DNA from: Azohydromonas caseinilytica | GTDB lineage: Bacteria; Pseudomonadota; Gammaproteobacteria; Burkholderiales; Burkholderiaceae_C | Direction: 5' to 3' | DNA: 64,000 nucleotides | NCBI RefSeq assembly: GCF_012927045.1 | Contig: NZ_JABBFW010000028.1 | Span: 1 to 64,000 of the forward strand | Shown: one piece after another, positions 1-8,561 of the stretch | How positions within the stretch are numbered: the first letter of the stretch is position 1 | Layout: each line of letters starts with the position of its first letter | Made by a program: the position numbers and the translations under genes | Notes under the pieces: generated by a model | What the model was told of the DNA's origin: nothing | What the model saw: only the letters and a program-made list of their open reading frames with translations | Database searches by the model: none

Positions 1-1513
1 GCCGCGCCACATGTTCCGCGTGCCCGACGGCCAGCCCGAGGGCGTGGGCGCCAAGGCCTTCGTGGACTACCAGAACGACGTCACGGCCGCCGACATCGAG
101 CTCTCCATCCGCGAGAACTGGCAGCACATCGAGCACGTCAAGCGCTTCACGGCGCTGGGCTTCGGCACCGACCAGGGCAAGCTCTCCAACGTCAACGGCT
201 TCGTCATCACCGCGCGGGCCCTCAAGCGCCCGGTCTCCGAGGTCAGCACCACCACGTACCGCCCGGCCTACACGCCGGTGTCGCTGGGGGCGCTGGCCGG
301 CACCATGGAGGGCGCCACCTTCGACCCGGTGCGCACCACGGCGATCCACGCCAGCCACGCCGCGCGCGGCGCCGCGCTGGAGCCCGTGGGCCAGTGGATG
401 CGGCCGTGGTACTTCGCCAGGAAGGGCGAGGACCTGCACGCGGCCGTGGCGCGCGAGTGCCGCGCCGCGCGCACCGGCGTGGCGGTGATGGACGCCTCCA
501 CGCTGGGCAAGATCCAGATCGACGGGCCCGATGCGCGCGAGTTCCTCAACCGCGTCTACTCCAACGCCTGGAGCCAGCTCGCGCCGGGCAAGTGCCGCTA
601 CGGCCTGATGCTGGATGAAAACGGCATGGTCATGGACGACGGCGTGACGGCGTGCATCTCCGACACGCGCTTCTACATGACCACCACCACCGGCGGCGCG
701 GCCAAGGTGCTCAACTGGCTCGAGCGCTGGCACCAGACGGAGTGGCCCGAGCTGCGGGTGTGGATGAGCTCCGTCACCGACCACTGGTCCACCGTGGCGC
801 TGGTGGGCCCGAAGTCGCGCGAGGTGCTCTCGCGCCTGTGCAGCGACATCGACCTCTCGAGCGAAGCCTTCAAGTTCATGGACTGGCGCGAGGGCACGGT
901 GGCCGGGCTCAAGTGCCGGGTGTTTCGCATCAGCTTCTCGGGCGAGCTCAGCTACGAGCTCAACGTCGAGTCGGGCTACGGCCAGGCGCTGTGGGAGGCG
1001 GTGATGGCCGCGGGCGCGGACCTCGACATCACGCCCTACGGCACCGAGACCATGCACGTGCTGCGCGCGGAGAAGGGCTTCATCATCGTCGGCCAGGACA
1101 CCGACGGCTCCATGACGCCCAACGACCTCGGCATGGGCTGGGCGCTGTCCATGAAGAAGCCCTTCAGCTTCCTGGGCAAGCGCTCGCTCTCGCGCAGCGA
1201 CACCGCGCGCAGCGACCGCAAGCAGCTCGTGGGCCTGCTGCCCGAGGACCCGCAGCAGGTGCTGGCCGAGGGCGCGCAGATCGTCGAGGACCCCAACATC
1301 GCCAGCGCCAAGCTGCCCGCGCCGATGCTGGGCCACGTCACCAGCAGCTACCACAGCCCCGAGCTCGGCCGCGCCATCGCCATGGCCGTGGTGCGCGGCG
1401 GCGCCCAGCGCGAGGGCCAGCGCCTGTACGCCATGGCGCGCGGGCGGGTCACGCCGGTCAAGGTTGTCTCCACCGTCTTCATCGATCCCAAGGGGGAACG
1501 TCAACATGCCTAA
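1..1513 (+). CDS. soxA: Sarcosine oxidase subunit alpha, C-terminal half (partial)
   Basis: The reading frame is already open at the first base (codons from base 2), so the N-terminal half, which holds the FAD/NAD-binding part of this roughly 1000-residue family, lies outside the window. About 500 residues are visible. They include the FVDYQNDVTAADIEL and ALGFGTDQGK stretches of SoxA, followed by the GcvT-like tetrahydrofolate-binding domain that takes up most of the fragment. Heterotetrameric sarcosine oxidase demethylates sarcosine to glycine, makes H2O2 and passes the C1 unit to folate in the cytoplasm. The stop overlaps the soxG start by 8 bases, indicating translational coupling. The family call is very secure; only the missing upstream half limits the entry. 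Confidence 0.95.
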   Translation, partial: PRHMFRVPDGQPEGVGAKAFVDYQNDVTAADIELSIRENWQHIEHVKRFTALGFGTDQGKLSNVNGFVITARALKRPVSEVSTTTYRPAYTPVSLGALAGTMEGATFDPVRTTAIHASHAARGAALEPVGQWMRPWYFARKGEDLHAAVARECRAARTGVAVMDASTLGKIQIDGPDAREFLNRVYSNAWSQLAPGKCRYGLMLDENGMVMDDGVTACISDTRFYMTTTTGGAAKVLNWLERWHQTEWPELRVWMSSVTDHWSTVALVGPKSREVLSRLCSDIDLSSEAFKFMDWREGTVAGLKCRVFRISFSGELSYELNVESGYGQALWEAVMAAGADLDITPYGTETMHVLRAEKGFIIVGQDTDGSMTPNDLGMGWALSMKKPFSFLGKRSLSRSDTARSDRKQLVGLLPEDPQQVLAEGAQIVEDPNIASAKLPAPMLGHVTSSYHSPELGRAIAMAVVRGGAQREGQRLYAMARGRVTPVKVVSTVFIDPKGERQHA

Positions 1514-2189
1514 GCCTGCCTACACCGTCGCGGCCGACGCGCTGCGCTCGCCGCTGTGCCAGCTGCAACCCACCGCCGGCCGCGGCGACGCGGGGCTGCT
1601 GGCCGCGGAGCTGCCCCACCTGGGCTACCTCGTGCTGCGCGGGCGCGCCGACGACGTGGCCTTCATGAGCGCGGTGGCCGGCGTCATCGGCGCGCCGCTG
1701 CCGACAAAACCGCGCACGGCGCTGCGCTGCGCCGCCGGCGTGGTGCTGTGGCAGTCGCCCGACGAGTGGTGGCTGCTGTGCGCACGCTCGCAGCGCGACC
1801 GCCTGGTGGCGGCGCTCGAAGCAGCGCTGCGGGGCTGCTTCGCGCAGGTGGCCGACAACAGCGGCGGCTTCACGGCGCTGCGCATCAGCGGCAAGCAGCA
1901 CCTGCGGCTGATGCACCACCTGAGCCCCTACGACTTCGAGAGCCTGGCCGTGGGCCAGTGCGTCTCCACCGTCATGAGCAAGGCCGGCTTCACGCTGCTG
2001 CGCAGCGACGCGCAGGGCGTCACCCTGGTGTTCCGACGCAGCTTTGCCGACTACATCTGGCGCCTCGTCGAGCGCACCGCGCGGCCCTACGGGCTGCAGC
2101 TCACCGACACCCGCGCCTGCACCGATGCGCTGCTCACGCCGCTGCTGGGCGGCGCGGAAGCGCAGCGCCGGCAGCTGCAGCCGGCTTGA
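1506..2189 (+). CDS. soxG: Sarcosine oxidase subunit gamma
   Basis: A 227-residue protein. The ATG at 1506 was chosen because an AAGGGGG Shine-Dalgarno sequence lies a few bases upstream and the start overlaps the soxA stop, as is usual in soxBDAG operons. SoxG is the small subunit that stabilises the alpha/beta interface of heterotetrameric sarcosine oxidase. The body shows the SoxG/GcvT-like pattern, including SPDEWWLLC near residue 80 and NSGGFTALRISG near residue 115. The C-terminal tail (GGAEAQRRQLQPA) is low-complexity. It is the last clear sox gene here; a hairpin repeat follows 36 bases downstream. Confidence 0.92.
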   Translation: MPKPAYTVAADALRSPLCQLQPTAGRGDAGLLAAELPHLGYLVLRGRADDVAFMSAVAGVIGAPLPTKPRTALRCAAGVVLWQSPDEWWLLCARSQRDRLVAALEAALRGCFAQVADNSGGFTALRISGKQHLRLMHHLSPYDFESLAVGQCVSTVMSKAGFTLLRSDAQGVTLVFRRSFADYIWRLVERTARPYGLQLTDTRACTDALLTPLLGGAEAQRRQLQPA

Positions 2190-2224
2190 CCCGGCTCTCG
2201 ACAGTTGCTGAAGCAACGCACGTC

Positions 2225-2244
2225 ATGCCCGCGAAGGCGGGCAT
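2225..2244. repeat. Short inverted repeat, REP-like
   Basis: Perfect 8-bp arms ATGCCCGC (2225-2232) and GCGGGCAT (2237-2244) enclose the loop GAAG. The element starts with CGTCATGCCCGCGAAGGCGG, a form I recognise as a dispersed repeat of many beta- and gammaproteobacterial genomes (established knowledge, not verified here). It lies just downstream of soxG and could end or stabilise the sox transcript. There is no T-run after it. Confidence 0.55.
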
Positions 2245-2383
2245 CCACCAATGCCAAGACCCACCTTGGTTTGCATTGAAGTCGGTTGTTGTTTCAAGTC
2301 CGACATGCCAGCGCGTGTCGGCACGGCCGCAAGCGCTGATCTTGCTTCGAAACAGCAGCCGCCCTCCCTCAGTTGGTATTGCC

Positions 2384-2800
2384 ATGAGCGTCCCGTTTCG
2401 TAACCGCATCGTCCTGCGCCGCGTGGCCATGGATGCCCGCATTGGCGTGTACGCCTGGGAGAAGGCAGCGCCGCAGCCCATCGTGCTTGACCTGGAGTTC
2501 GATCTGCCCCATGACGACGCCTGCTTCAGCGACGACCTGGAGGACACCATCGACTACGCCGCCGTGATCGAGCGCCTGCGCACGATTGCGCTGACGCGGC
2601 CGCATCGACTGGTGGAAGCCATGGCGCAGACCATGGCCGACGTGCTGCTGCACGAGTTCCGGCTGCCGCGCGTGCGTTTGGAACTGATGAAGTTGGCGCC
2701 CTACCCCGGCGCCGAGGTCGGCATCGTGGTGGAACGCGAGCGGCTGCCGGAGCACGCCGAGCACCGCCGTCGGACAGCAAACCTTCCGGTGCCTGCTTGA
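2384..2800 (+). CDS. folB: Dihydroneopterin aldolase-family protein
   Basis: A 138-residue protein of normal FolB length. FolB converts dihydroneopterin to 6-hydroxymethyl-dihydropterin and glycolaldehyde in folate synthesis. Visible family features are RIGVYAWEK (residues about 20-28, with the substrate-binding Glu), DYAAVIERL (active-site Tyr region), LVEAMA, and the conserved Lys in LMKLAPYPGAEVGIVVER. The ATG at 2384 gives the usual few residues before the first beta-strand; I see no strong ribosome-binding site. Its place after soxAG suggests a supply role for the folate used by sarcosine oxidase rather than, or as well as, general folate synthesis (inference). Confidence 0.85.
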   Translation: MSVPFRNRIVLRRVAMDARIGVYAWEKAAPQPIVLDLEFDLPHDDACFSDDLEDTIDYAAVIERLRTIALTRPHRLVEAMAQTMADVLLHEFRLPRVRLELMKLAPYPGAEVGIVVERERLPEHAEHRRRTANLPVPA

Positions 2801-3052
2801 GTGTCGGCGTTCGGGACTTTTCAAAATCGGGATCGACCGACGAACTTGCACACCGCGGGGCGTACCGGCCAAGTATTTATTGGCTTCTCACCAAAAGGTC
2901 TGCTCTACCGCACCCTCAGTATGTATCCAAGAAATTGAAAGCCGAAATTATGTGCATCTCCGCGCAAGCAGACAGTAATGCACCGGCGACCCTGAAACGC
3001 AATGCCAGGAAACGCATCCTTTCATGCCGTTTCCAGCAAACATAGGCTTTTC

Positions 3053-3523
3053 ATGCTTACCAATTGGACTGTCCGTATCGAGCGGCTTGCACTGGATTTG
3101 ATGCTTGATCAGGGGAAACGCCAGCCCGTGCTGCTCAGCGTGGTGCTCAAAGGTCGTGCAGCGGCAAATCCCATGGCACCTGCAGCTTGCTTCAACCGGG
3201 ATCAACTCGTGGCATGGTTGCAAGATGACTGGTCAGGACGGCCCCGTGGTCCTTTGCTGGAGAACCATGTCAATGACGTCCTGGCTCGCTGCTTTGAAAT
3301 GGACGCCTACATCGATTCGGCATGGGTGGGCCTCTACGAAGCAGGTCCGCCTCCTCGGCAGGGACTGATTGGTATCGAGCGTGGCATTGCCCGGCGGGAA
3401 TACTTGGCTCAATGCCGTCTAAAAAAGGGTTCTGCCCAGGCCCTGCCTGAACGCGCTCGCACAGCTCAAAGCCTGTCGCAAATCATCAACGCGGATTCTG
3501 AAATGCTCCTGAAGAAGGTATAG
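3053..3523 (+). CDS. Degenerate FolB-like protein
   Basis: A 156-residue protein that follows the FolB layout (WTVRIERLALDL at the start, LLENHVNDVLARCF as the central helix, a final IGIERG strand) but lacks catalytic features. There is no IGVYxWE element, no clear active-site Tyr, and no Lys where FolB has K-PxA. An extra C-terminal stretch of about 45 residues is unlike the family. Start 3053 places the first strand at the N-terminus as in FolB; an in-frame ATG at 3002 is the alternative. GC content is visibly lower than around it. It may pair with the upstream FolB or bind folate without catalysis; this is inference and the family call is moderate. Confidence 0.55.
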   Translation: MLTNWTVRIERLALDLMLDQGKRQPVLLSVVLKGRAAANPMAPAACFNRDQLVAWLQDDWSGRPRGPLLENHVNDVLARCFEMDAYIDSAWVGLYEAGPPPRQGLIGIERGIARREYLAQCRLKKGSAQALPERARTAQSLSQIINADSEMLLKKV

Positions 3524-3554
3524 AAACTTCCCTGTTTGGAGCGGGCCACGTCCG

Positions 3555-4610
3555 TCAATGGGGCCGCTCCTGCGGGCGGTGTTCCGGCACCAACCTGTGC
3601 GGTGCGATGTTTTCTCCCGCCAGATGCACGGCGCCCTGCCCTCCGCCTTGCCGCCGATGATCGCTGGGCGAATGGCCAAAAAGGGCACGATAAGCCTTGC
3701 AGAAATGCGAAGCCGTCTGGAATCCACAGGCCACTGTCACATGCATGATGGGCGCACTGGTGTGGGCCAGCAGCTCGCGGGCGCGTCGCAAACGCAGGGC
3801 CAAATAGTGTTGAGCAGGCGTGACGTTGTAATAACGGTGAAACAGCCGCTCCAATTGGCGCAGTGAAATCCCCGCGGCCGCAGCAATCTCGCAAAGAGAA
3901 AGCGGCTCCTCGATATTCGCCGCCATCAGCTCAGCGGCTTCGACCAGATGCTCGTAACCTGGGCCCACGAACTCCGGCTGCGGCAGCTTTTGCTGGTCGG
4001 TCTGGTCCCGAACCCGGTCAACGATAAATTGTTCTGAAATCTCCATGGCCAGTTTATTGCCGTGATGACTCCTCACCAGGTTGATCATGAGGTGCAATGG
4101 AGCAATACCGCCCGAGGCCGTGATTCGATCTCGATCCACCACATAAACTTCGAGCGCGAAATGCACTCGCGGGTGAGACTCGCGCAGAGCCAGCAGGTTT
4201 TCCCAATGCACTGCGCAACGATAGCCATCCAGCACCCCCGCTGCCGCCAACGCATGCGTACCCGTACAAAGTGCGCCCAGCGGTTGCCCCCGGACGACAC
4301 GGCGGCGCAGGTCCTGCACCAACTCGGCAGTGATGGCCTTTTGCACCTCCACGCCACCACAGACAAATACCACGTCGCACAAATCCAGTTCCGCCAAACC
4401 ACCGTGTTCGTTGACAGTCAAACCGTTGCTCGCGGCGCTTGTGCTGCCGTCCATCGTCGCTACGGTCCATGAGTACAGAGGCTGATGGCTCAGAAGATTT
4501 GCCATTCGCAACACTTCCAGTGCATTAGCGAAGGCAATCATTGAATACTTCTCCAGCAGCAAAAATCCGAAGCGCCGGGTTGGAGAAGGAACAGCCGGGG
4601 ATTTGGTCAT
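3555..4610 (-). CDS. GlxA-type AraC regulator, GbdR-like
   Basis: A 351-residue regulator. Residues about 10-180 form a DJ-1/PfpI-like amidotransferase fold (RFGFLLLEKYSMIAFANALE, LGALCTGTHALAAAGVL). Residues about 240-330 hold the AraC double helix-turn-helix (LCEIAAAAGISLRQLERLF and ACGFQTASHFCKAYRALFG). This layout and wording match GbdR, the activator of glycine betaine, dimethylglycine and sarcosine catabolism in Pseudomonas and Burkholderia, which fits its position beside soxAG. The start at 4610 (MTKSPAVPS) was chosen because the conserved region begins soon after; the frame is open further upstream. It converges on the degenerate FolB gene with a 31-base gap. Part of the lower-GC block. 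Confidence 0.85.
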   Translation of the reverse strand: MTKSPAVPSPTRRFGFLLLEKYSMIAFANALEVLRMANLLSHQPLYSWTVATMDGSTSAASNGLTVNEHGGLAELDLCDVVFVCGGVEVQKAITAELVQDLRRRVVRGQPLGALCTGTHALAAAGVLDGYRCAVHWENLLALRESHPRVHFALEVYVVDRDRITASGGIAPLHLMINLVRSHHGNKLAMEISEQFIVDRVRDQTDQQKLPQPEFVGPGYEHLVEAAELMAANIEEPLSLCEIAAAAGISLRQLERLFHRYYNVTPAQHYLALRLRRARELLAHTSAPIMHVTVACGFQTASHFCKAYRALFGHSPSDHRRQGGGQGAVHLAGENIAPHRLVPEHRPQERPH

Positions 4611-4677
4611 GGTACTGGCACCAAAGTTCAGGGCGACTGCTTGCGCGGCTCCATGCCCTTCAAAAACACATTCCGCA

Positions 4678-4693
4678 TTTGACAACAGTCAAA
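4678..4693. promoter_or_regulatory. Palindrome upstream of the AraC regulator
   Basis: TTTGAC-AACA-GTCAAA is a perfect 6-4-6 inverted repeat, 68 bases upstream of the assumed start of the GbdR-like regulator. The TTGAC-N4-GTCAA core has the spacing of CRP/FNR-family boxes, but no good -10 lies at the fixed distance seen at the other boxes in this window, so the binding protein is unknown. It could be an autoregulatory or CRP-type site. Confidence 0.4.
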
Positions 4694-4930
4694 TTAAATC
4701 CAAAACAGGGGATTTCTCTTAGCTTCGTCAGCGCAGCCGTCACCACGGGAGGGCCGCGCTGCGTTCAACGGTTCACTGTTCGCTGTGCATGCCCAGCGCT
4801 TGAGAGCGTTTTTGTTCAGTGACCCGGGTCGACCGCTTTCCTATCGAACGCCGTGTTTGTTGGCGTGTCTTCGTCGGTGAGCGGGGGTACATGGGGAGCC
4901 GCAGCCGGGCCGTACTGATGCAAGGAGGGC

Positions 4931-4962
4931 CGCCGCTGCGCTACCTGCCCAGCGCAGCGGCG
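4931..4962 (-). terminator. Hairpin downstream of the aldehyde dehydrogenase
   Basis: A 12-bp perfect stem (4931-4942 with 4951-4962) and an 8-base loop start 19 bases after the stop of the minus-strand aldehyde dehydrogenase. There is no U-tract on the minus strand (GCCCTCC follows). On the plus strand it is followed by TTGTTTC. It is likely a transcript end or 3' stabiliser. Confidence 0.55.
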
Positions 4963-4981
4963 TTGTTTCAGATGCGGGCGC

Positions 4982-6421
4982 TCAGACGTTCATGACGGCC
5001 ACCGCGCGCGTGTTCAGGTAGGCATCGAGCGCCTCGGGCCCGCCCTCGGAGCCGTAGCCGGAGTCCTTGATGCCTCCGAAGGGCATTTCCGCGCTGGGCA
5101 TCGCCGGCATGTTCACCCACAGCATGCCGACTTCCACGCGGCGCGTGAGCAGGTCGGCGCTCTTGAGCGACTTCGTGAAGGCGTAGCCCGCCAGGCCGAA
5201 GGACAGGCGGTTGGCTTCCGTGATCGCGTCCTCCAGCCGCTCGAAGGAGCGGATTGCCGCGACGGGGCCGAAGGGCTCGTCGTTGAAGACCTTCGCCTGC
5301 AGCGGCACGTCGGCCAGCACGGTCGGCTCCCAGAAGTTGCCGGCCTCGCCGATGCGCTTGCCGCCGGCCAGCACCTGGGCGCCGGCCTGGACCGCGTCCT
5401 CGTGGAACTGCGCCATCGCGGCCAGGCGGCGCGGGTTGGCCAGCGGGCCCATCTGCGTGCCTTCGGCCAGGCCGTCGCCCACCTTGAGCCCCTGCGCGTA
5501 CTTCACCATCTGCTGCGCGAACTCGTCCTTGATGCTCTCGTGCACCAGGAAGCGCGTGGGCGAGATGCAGACCTGGCCGGCATTGCGGAACTTGGCGGCG
5601 CCGGCGGACTTGACGGCCAGGGCGATGTCGGCGTCCTCGCAGACGATCACGGGGGCGTGGCCGCCGAGCTCCATCGTCACGCGCTTCATGTGCTGGCCGG
5701 CCAGCGCGGCGAGCTGCTTGCCCACCGGCGTGGAGCCGGTGAAGGTGACCTTGCGGATCACCGGGTGCGGGATCAGGTAGCCGGAGATCTCGGCCGGGTC
5801 GCCGTAGACCAGCCCCAGCACGCCCGGCGGGATGCCGGCATCAGCGAAGGCGCGGATCAGCGCGGCGGGGCCGGCGGGGGTCTCTTCCGGCGCCTTGACC
5901 AGCATGGAGCAGCCCGCGGCCAGCGCGGCGCTGACCTTGCGCACCACCTGGTTGATCGGGAAGTTCCAGGGCGTGAAGGCGGCCACGGGGCCCACCGGGT
6001 CCTTGAGCACCATCTGGCGGATCGCCAGGTTGCCGCGCGGCGGCACGATGCGGCCATAGATGCGAAAGCCTTCCTCGGCGAACCACTCGATGATGTCCGC
6101 CGCGGCCAGGGTTTCGCCCCTGGCCTCCGCCAGCGGCTTGCCCTGCTCCTGCGTCAGCAGCGGGGCGATCTCGGCGGCACGCTCGCGCATCAGGGCAGCG
6201 GCCCTGCGCATGATCTTGCTGCGCTCGGCGGCCGTCATGTCGCGCCAGGTCTCGAAGCCCTTCTGCGCGGCATCGAGCGCCTTGTCCAGGTCGCCCTTGG
6301 CCGCATGGGCGACGCGGCCGATCTCCTGCCCGGTGGCCGGGTTGAACACGGCCAGGGTCTTGCCGTCCGCGGCGTCGAGCCACTGGCCGTTGATGAAGAG
6401 TTGGGTGTTGGGATAAGTCAA
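4982..6421 (-). CDS. gabD: NAD(P)-dependent succinate-semialdehyde dehydrogenase family
   Basis: A 479-residue ALDH-superfamily enzyme of full length that oxidises an aldehyde to the acid in the cytoplasm. Visible motifs are TPWNFP with the oxyanion Asn (about 153), the cofactor motif FTGSTPVGK (about 227-235), MELGGHAP with general-base Glu (about 251), and GQVCISP with catalytic Cys (about 285). The best match in memory is to GabD-like succinate or glutarate semialdehyde dehydrogenases. It is transcribed away from marR; 374 bases separate the two starts. The substrate is not provable from sequence, and nearby genes do not define a GABA pathway. Confidence 0.85.
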   Translation of the reverse strand: MTYPNTQLFINGQWLDAADGKTLAVFNPATGQEIGRVAHAAKGDLDKALDAAQKGFETWRDMTAAERSKIMRRAAALMRERAAEIAPLLTQEQGKPLAEARGETLAAADIIEWFAEEGFRIYGRIVPPRGNLAIRQMVLKDPVGPVAAFTPWNFPINQVVRKVSAALAAGCSMLVKAPEETPAGPAALIRAFADAGIPPGVLGLVYGDPAEISGYLIPHPVIRKVTFTGSTPVGKQLAALAGQHMKRVTMELGGHAPVIVCEDADIALAVKSAGAAKFRNAGQVCISPTRFLVHESIKDEFAQQMVKYAQGLKVGDGLAEGTQMGPLANPRRLAAMAQFHEDAVQAGAQVLAGGKRIGEAGNFWEPTVLADVPLQAKVFNDEPFGPVAAIRSFERLEDAITEANRLSFGLAGYAFTKSLKSADLLTRRVEVGMLWVNMPAMPSAEMPFGGIKDSGYGSEGGPEALDAYLNTRAVAVMNV

Positions 6422-6785
6422 GGGTGTCCCCGTACGGTTTGCTGCACCAGGAAATGCTGGCGGATGCCTGCATGCCGCACTCTAAGCCGCGCGGGCTATG
6501 TGCAGCGGCTGCGAATTGGCATGCGCGTGTCCCACGAGCATCTGATGGGCAACCGGGGTCCCAGGACTGGAGCGATTCTCCGCTGCCGGCGTCACCGGCC
6601 AAGGCCTGGGCCACGGCGGTGGACCAGGTGGGCACCGGCAAGGTCTTCACCGCCGGAGACCATCGCGACATCCTGACCCTATCGCGCATGCCCGACGCCC
6701 TGCCCGGCGGTGGAGCCGCACACCCGCAGCAGGTCGGACGCGCCTGGACAAGCCACCGGCCTGACGCCCTGGAACTTGGCAGGCT
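6422..6785. other. Divergent intergenic region
   Basis: About 360 bases lie between the divergent aldehyde dehydrogenase and marR. I see no convincing gene or recognisable gene fragment; open frames here have no family resemblance. The only clear signal is the operator palindrome at its right edge. Confidence 0.5.
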
Positions 6786-6807
6786 ATTATTTAGCATGCG
6801 AAATAAT
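6786..6807. promoter_or_regulatory. MarR-type operator over the marR start
   Basis: Arms ATTATTT (6786-6792) and AAATAAT (6801-6807) flank GCATGC, so 20 of 22 positions obey two-fold symmetry. The site contains the ATG at 6796, stands out as AT-rich in very GC-rich DNA, and has the size of a MarR-dimer operator. This suggests autorepression of marR and the downstream exporter. Confidence 0.7.
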
Positions 6808-7257
6808 GACATGATGCTGCGCCAGCTGACGCGGGCCATGCTGCGCCTGTCGCGCGCCTACCGTGCTGCGGCAGACCAGGCAGCGTCCGCCTTTGGGTTG
6901 TCGCATGCGACGGCGTGGCCGGTGGTGGTGATCGGGCGCACCCCGGACGGCGCGCGCCCCGGATCGGTGGCCGAGGCGCTGGAGATCGAGCCGTCATCGC
7001 TGGTGCGCGTGATCGACCAGCTCGTGGAAGCAGGGCTCGTGCTGCGCGAGGAAGACCCGCAGGACCGCCGCGCCCGCATCCTGCGATTGACGCCGGCGGG
7101 GCGCGAATGCGCCCAGGGGCTGGAGGAAGCGCTGGTCCTGCTGCGCCGCCAGCTGTTCAAGACGGCCGCCAAGGACGACATCGAGGCCACGCTGCGCGTC
7201 TTCTCCGCTCTGGAGGCAGCCCTGGCCGTCCCGGCAACGCAGCCCAGGATGGCCTGA
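6796..7257 (+). CDS. MarR-family transcriptional regulator
   Basis: A 153-residue MarR protein. The winged helix covers residues about 50-98, with recognition-helix region SVAEALEIEPSSLVRVIDQL and the wing DPQDRRARIL. It is encoded just ahead of a Bcr/CflA-type exporter, the usual arrangement for MarR control of efflux. The start is ATG 6796 or ATG 6811; both sit at or just after the operator palindrome, and neither has a strong ribosome-binding site. The ligand is unknown. Confidence 0.88.
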   Translation: MRNNDMMLRQLTRAMLRLSRAYRAAADQAASAFGLSHATAWPVVVIGRTPDGARPGSVAEALEIEPSSLVRVIDQLVEAGLVLREEDPQDRRARILRLTPAGRECAQGLEEALVLLRRQLFKTAAKDDIEATLRVFSALEAALAVPATQPRMA

Positions 7258-7335
7258 GGCCTCTTCGCGCCGCCCCCGGGACCGTGCCGTCTTGTCCTGC
7301 CGCGGCGGCGTCGAGGCGACGCCGCACATTGTCCG

Positions 7336-8520
7336 ATGACCTCGCTGCGTAACCCTTCCCCGCCGCTGTGGCTGCTCGTGCTCGCGACCTTCAGCGGCAC
7401 GCTGGCGATGCACATGTTCGTGCCGGCGCTGCCGCTGGTGGCGCGGGAGCTGCGTGCCACGCCGGCGGCGGCACAGTCCACCATCAGCCTCTACATCCTG
7501 GGGCTCGCTTTCGGGCAGCTGCTCTACGGTCCGCTGTCGGACCGCTTCGGCCGCCGCCCCACGCTGCTGGCCGGGCTGGCGCTCTACACCGCGGCCGGGT
7601 TGGTGTGCCTGTGGGCGCCAACGGTGCAGGTCCTGCTCGGTGCGCGGCTGCTGCAGGCGCTGGGCGGCTGCGCCGGGTTGCTGCTGGCGCGCGCCATCGT
7701 GCGCGACACGTGTGGCCCCACCGAGACGCTGCAGCGGCTGGCGGCCCTGGGGCTGATCACCCTGGTCGGCCCCGGCATCGCGCCGCTGCTGGGCGCGGCG
7801 GTGGCGGACACGCTGGGCTGGCGCTGGGTCTGCGCCTGCTTCGTGCTGTTGGGCGTACTGGCGCTGGCGGCCGTGTGGGTGCGCCTGCCCGAGACCCGGC
7901 CGGCGTTGCTGGAGCCTGCGCACCGGTCCTCGCTGCTCGCGGATGCCCGCACGCTGCTGCGCTCGCGCCTGTTCGTGGCCTGTACCCTGGGTGGCGGCTG
8001 CTCCACCACGGCTTTCTACGCCTTCGTGGCCGCGGCGCCCTTCATCTTCGGCGAGCGGCTGCACCGCCCGCTGCACGAGGTGGGCTACTACCTGATGGCG
8101 CCAGTCATCGGCATGTCGATCGGCAACCTGCTGGCCGCGCGGCTGGCGGGCCGGGTGCAGCAAGCACGGCTCATGCGCCGGGCCAGCGCGTTGAGCCTGG
8201 CCAGCGCGACCTTGCTGCTGCTGGCCATGTCGTGGATGGCGCAGCCGTCGGCGTGGGGCGTGGCCGTGCTCATGGGCTTCCATGCCATGGGCGCCGGGCT
8301 GTGCAGCCCGGCCGTGTCCACCAAGGCCCTCAGCGTCGATCCACGCCTCACCGGCTCCGCAGCGGGCCTCTACGGCTTCACGCAGATGGCCATCGGCGCG
8401 CTGTGCAGCGCGCTGGCGGGCTGGGGCAGCGACCCCGGCATTTCCGCCGCGCTGGTGCTGGTCGGTGCCGGCGTCGTGGCGCAGGCGGTGTTCCGCTGGG
8501 GCGTGCCCGTCGAAAGCTGA
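7336..8520 (+). CDS. Bcr/CflA-type MFS drug exporter
   Basis: A 394-residue, highly hydrophobic protein with about 12 membrane segments. MFS motif A is GPLSDRFGRRP (about 65-75), and the first segment reads SGTLAMHMFVPALPLV, matching the Bcr/CflA drug:H+ antiporter (DHA1) group. It would expel small toxic compounds across the inner membrane using the proton gradient. It lies 78 bases after marR, probably in one transcript, with the metallo-hydrolase 41 bases downstream. Regulation by MarR is inferred from the operator over the marR start. Confidence 0.88.
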   Translation: MTSLRNPSPPLWLLVLATFSGTLAMHMFVPALPLVARELRATPAAAQSTISLYILGLAFGQLLYGPLSDRFGRRPTLLAGLALYTAAGLVCLWAPTVQVLLGARLLQALGGCAGLLLARAIVRDTCGPTETLQRLAALGLITLVGPGIAPLLGAAVADTLGWRWVCACFVLLGVLALAAVWVRLPETRPALLEPAHRSSLLADARTLLRSRLFVACTLGGGCSTTAFYAFVAAAPFIFGERLHRPLHEVGYYLMAPVIGMSIGNLLAARLAGRVQQARLMRRASALSLASATLLLLAMSWMAQPSAWGVAVLMGFHAMGAGLCSPAVSTKALSVDPRLTGSAAGLYGFTQMAIGALCSALAGWGSDPGISAALVLVGAGVVAQAVFRWGVPVES

Positions 8521-8561
8521 CCCGAGCCAATCTCCTACCCAACCCTGCGACCTGCCATCAC

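Larger units (their letters stand above)
4611..4981. other. Gap between the AraC regulator and aldehyde dehydrogenase
   Basis: No coding region is supported in these 371 bases. They contain the promoter side of the GbdR-like gene, including a palindrome at 4678-4693, and at the far end the hairpin that follows the aldehyde dehydrogenase (4931-4962). Base composition returns to high GC from about 4790. Confidence 0.6.

Noticed and set aside
6422-6785. Decayed gene between the dehydrogenase and marR
   Set aside because: Frames such as QVGTGKVFTAGDHRD on plus gave no family I could name; not enough support for a pseudogene call.
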